From the NCBI GenBank assembly GCA_048527645.1, contig DBGFNI010000037.1, positions 1 to 12,971 on the forward strand: a stretch of 12,971 bases of DNA. Direction: 5' to 3'. Positions 12,615-12,971 of the stretch are shown here, piece by piece (the first letter of the stretch is position 1; every line of letters starts with the position of its first letter). A model generated the notes under the pieces. The model was not told the origin of the DNA. It ran no database searches and saw only the letters and a program-made list of their open reading frames with translations. This DNA is from HGM12669 sp048527645 (lineage in GTDB: Bacteria > Bacillota > Clostridia > Oscillospirales > CAG-272). Position numbers and translations under genes: made by a program.

Positions 12615-12971
12615 TCATTGCGCCTTTTCCATTTCCCGATCCCCCTGCTCCAGTCGGGGGAGAACCGTCTTTTTCCAGATTCGGTTCACCAGCCAGATCA
12701 CCGCAAGATCGCTGATTCCGGCGTACAGCAGGGAGACTCCCGCAAGCAGCGCGATCGACGCATCTTCCAGATGTGACGCAAGCACCAGAATCAGAATGCC
12801 CAAAACAAGAGAAATTGCCGCCCCCGCAAGCAACAGCTTTGCACAGCGGTGACTAAGCCGGAACAAATCAATCGCATACTGCAATTTGAACACGCAGTCA
12901 GTCAGCAATATCATACCGAACAGCACAATCAGCAGCTGCGCAATCCACTCTGCCCGCACCAGCACAAAGAT
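12615..12971 (-). CDS. DUF308-like small membrane protein, 5' end beyond window
   Basis: The frame stays open to the right edge (it reads IFVLV before the ATG at 12965), so the true start lies outside and at least 118 codons are visible. Three hydrophobic spans are seen, at about 6-30, 40-65 and 70-95 counted from the ATG at 12965, followed by a charged tail (NRIWKKTVLPRLEQGDREMEKAQ region). The first span ends in FKLQYAIDLFR, a motif common in clostridial DUF308/HdeD-like proteins, which are built from repeated helix pairs. Function is unknown; the family label is by resemblance only. It is separated from the MerR-type promoter by 64 bp without a clear terminator, so readthrough into the next operon is possible. 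Confidence 0.7.
   Translation of the reverse strand: MFVLVRAEWIAQLLIVLFGMILLTDCVFKLQYAIDLFRLSHRCAKLLLAGAAISLVLGILILVLASHLEDASIALLAGVSLLYAGISDLAVIWLVNRIWKKTVLPRLEQGDREMEKAQ

Overview
The window looks like chromosomal DNA from a fairly GC-rich anaerobic Firmicute of the class Clostridia, most like the Oscillospirales/Ruminococcaceae. The reasons are the one-polypeptide type of PurL relative at the left edge, the uvrB-uvrA order, strong AGGAGG-type ribosome binding sites, several GTG starts, an SLH-anchored CAP protein, and the MerR/YbjQ/ABC-2 gene group. The species cannot be named from the sequence alone.

Positions 1-3758 (minus strand) hold a tightly coupled operon. It has a clear promoter (TTGCAA-17-TATAAT), then vanY (membrane-anchored D,D-carboxypeptidase), mtaB (tRNA ms2t6A methylthiotransferase, 4-bp ATGA overlap) and, 2 bp later, a long open frame that leaves the window at position 1. 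This last gene (434 codons visible) lines up along its whole length with the N-terminal part of the clostridial single-chain PurL (FGAM synthase). However, the segments that align with the catalytic and nucleotide-binding motifs (SDHCRH, NETHNHP and the glycine-rich GGAAT...GGAIRD) are all replaced. It is the most interesting object here: an apparently maintained PurL pseudoenzyme.

Positions 3827-10153 (plus strand) hold a second operon, divergent from the first. A consensus promoter (TTGACA-17-TATACT) drives uvrB and uvrA, the damage-recognition half of nucleotide excision repair. A secreted CAP-domain protein with three SLH repeats follows, with its start overlapping the uvrA stop.

Positions 10104-12550 (minus strand) form a third unit, convergent with the second and separated from it by a hairpin terminator. 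It starts at a MerR-type promoter with a 19-bp spacer and a 21-bp dyad. It then runs through a merR-like gene broken by two frameshifts, a YbjQ/UPF0145 protein, an ABC ATPase and an ABC-2 type permease. The operator looks intact although the regulator reading frame is broken.

Positions 12615-12971 (minus strand) hold the 3' part of a small multi-spanning membrane protein resembling DUF308, running out of the window. No tRNA, rRNA, CRISPR array, insertion sequence or phage gene was seen.
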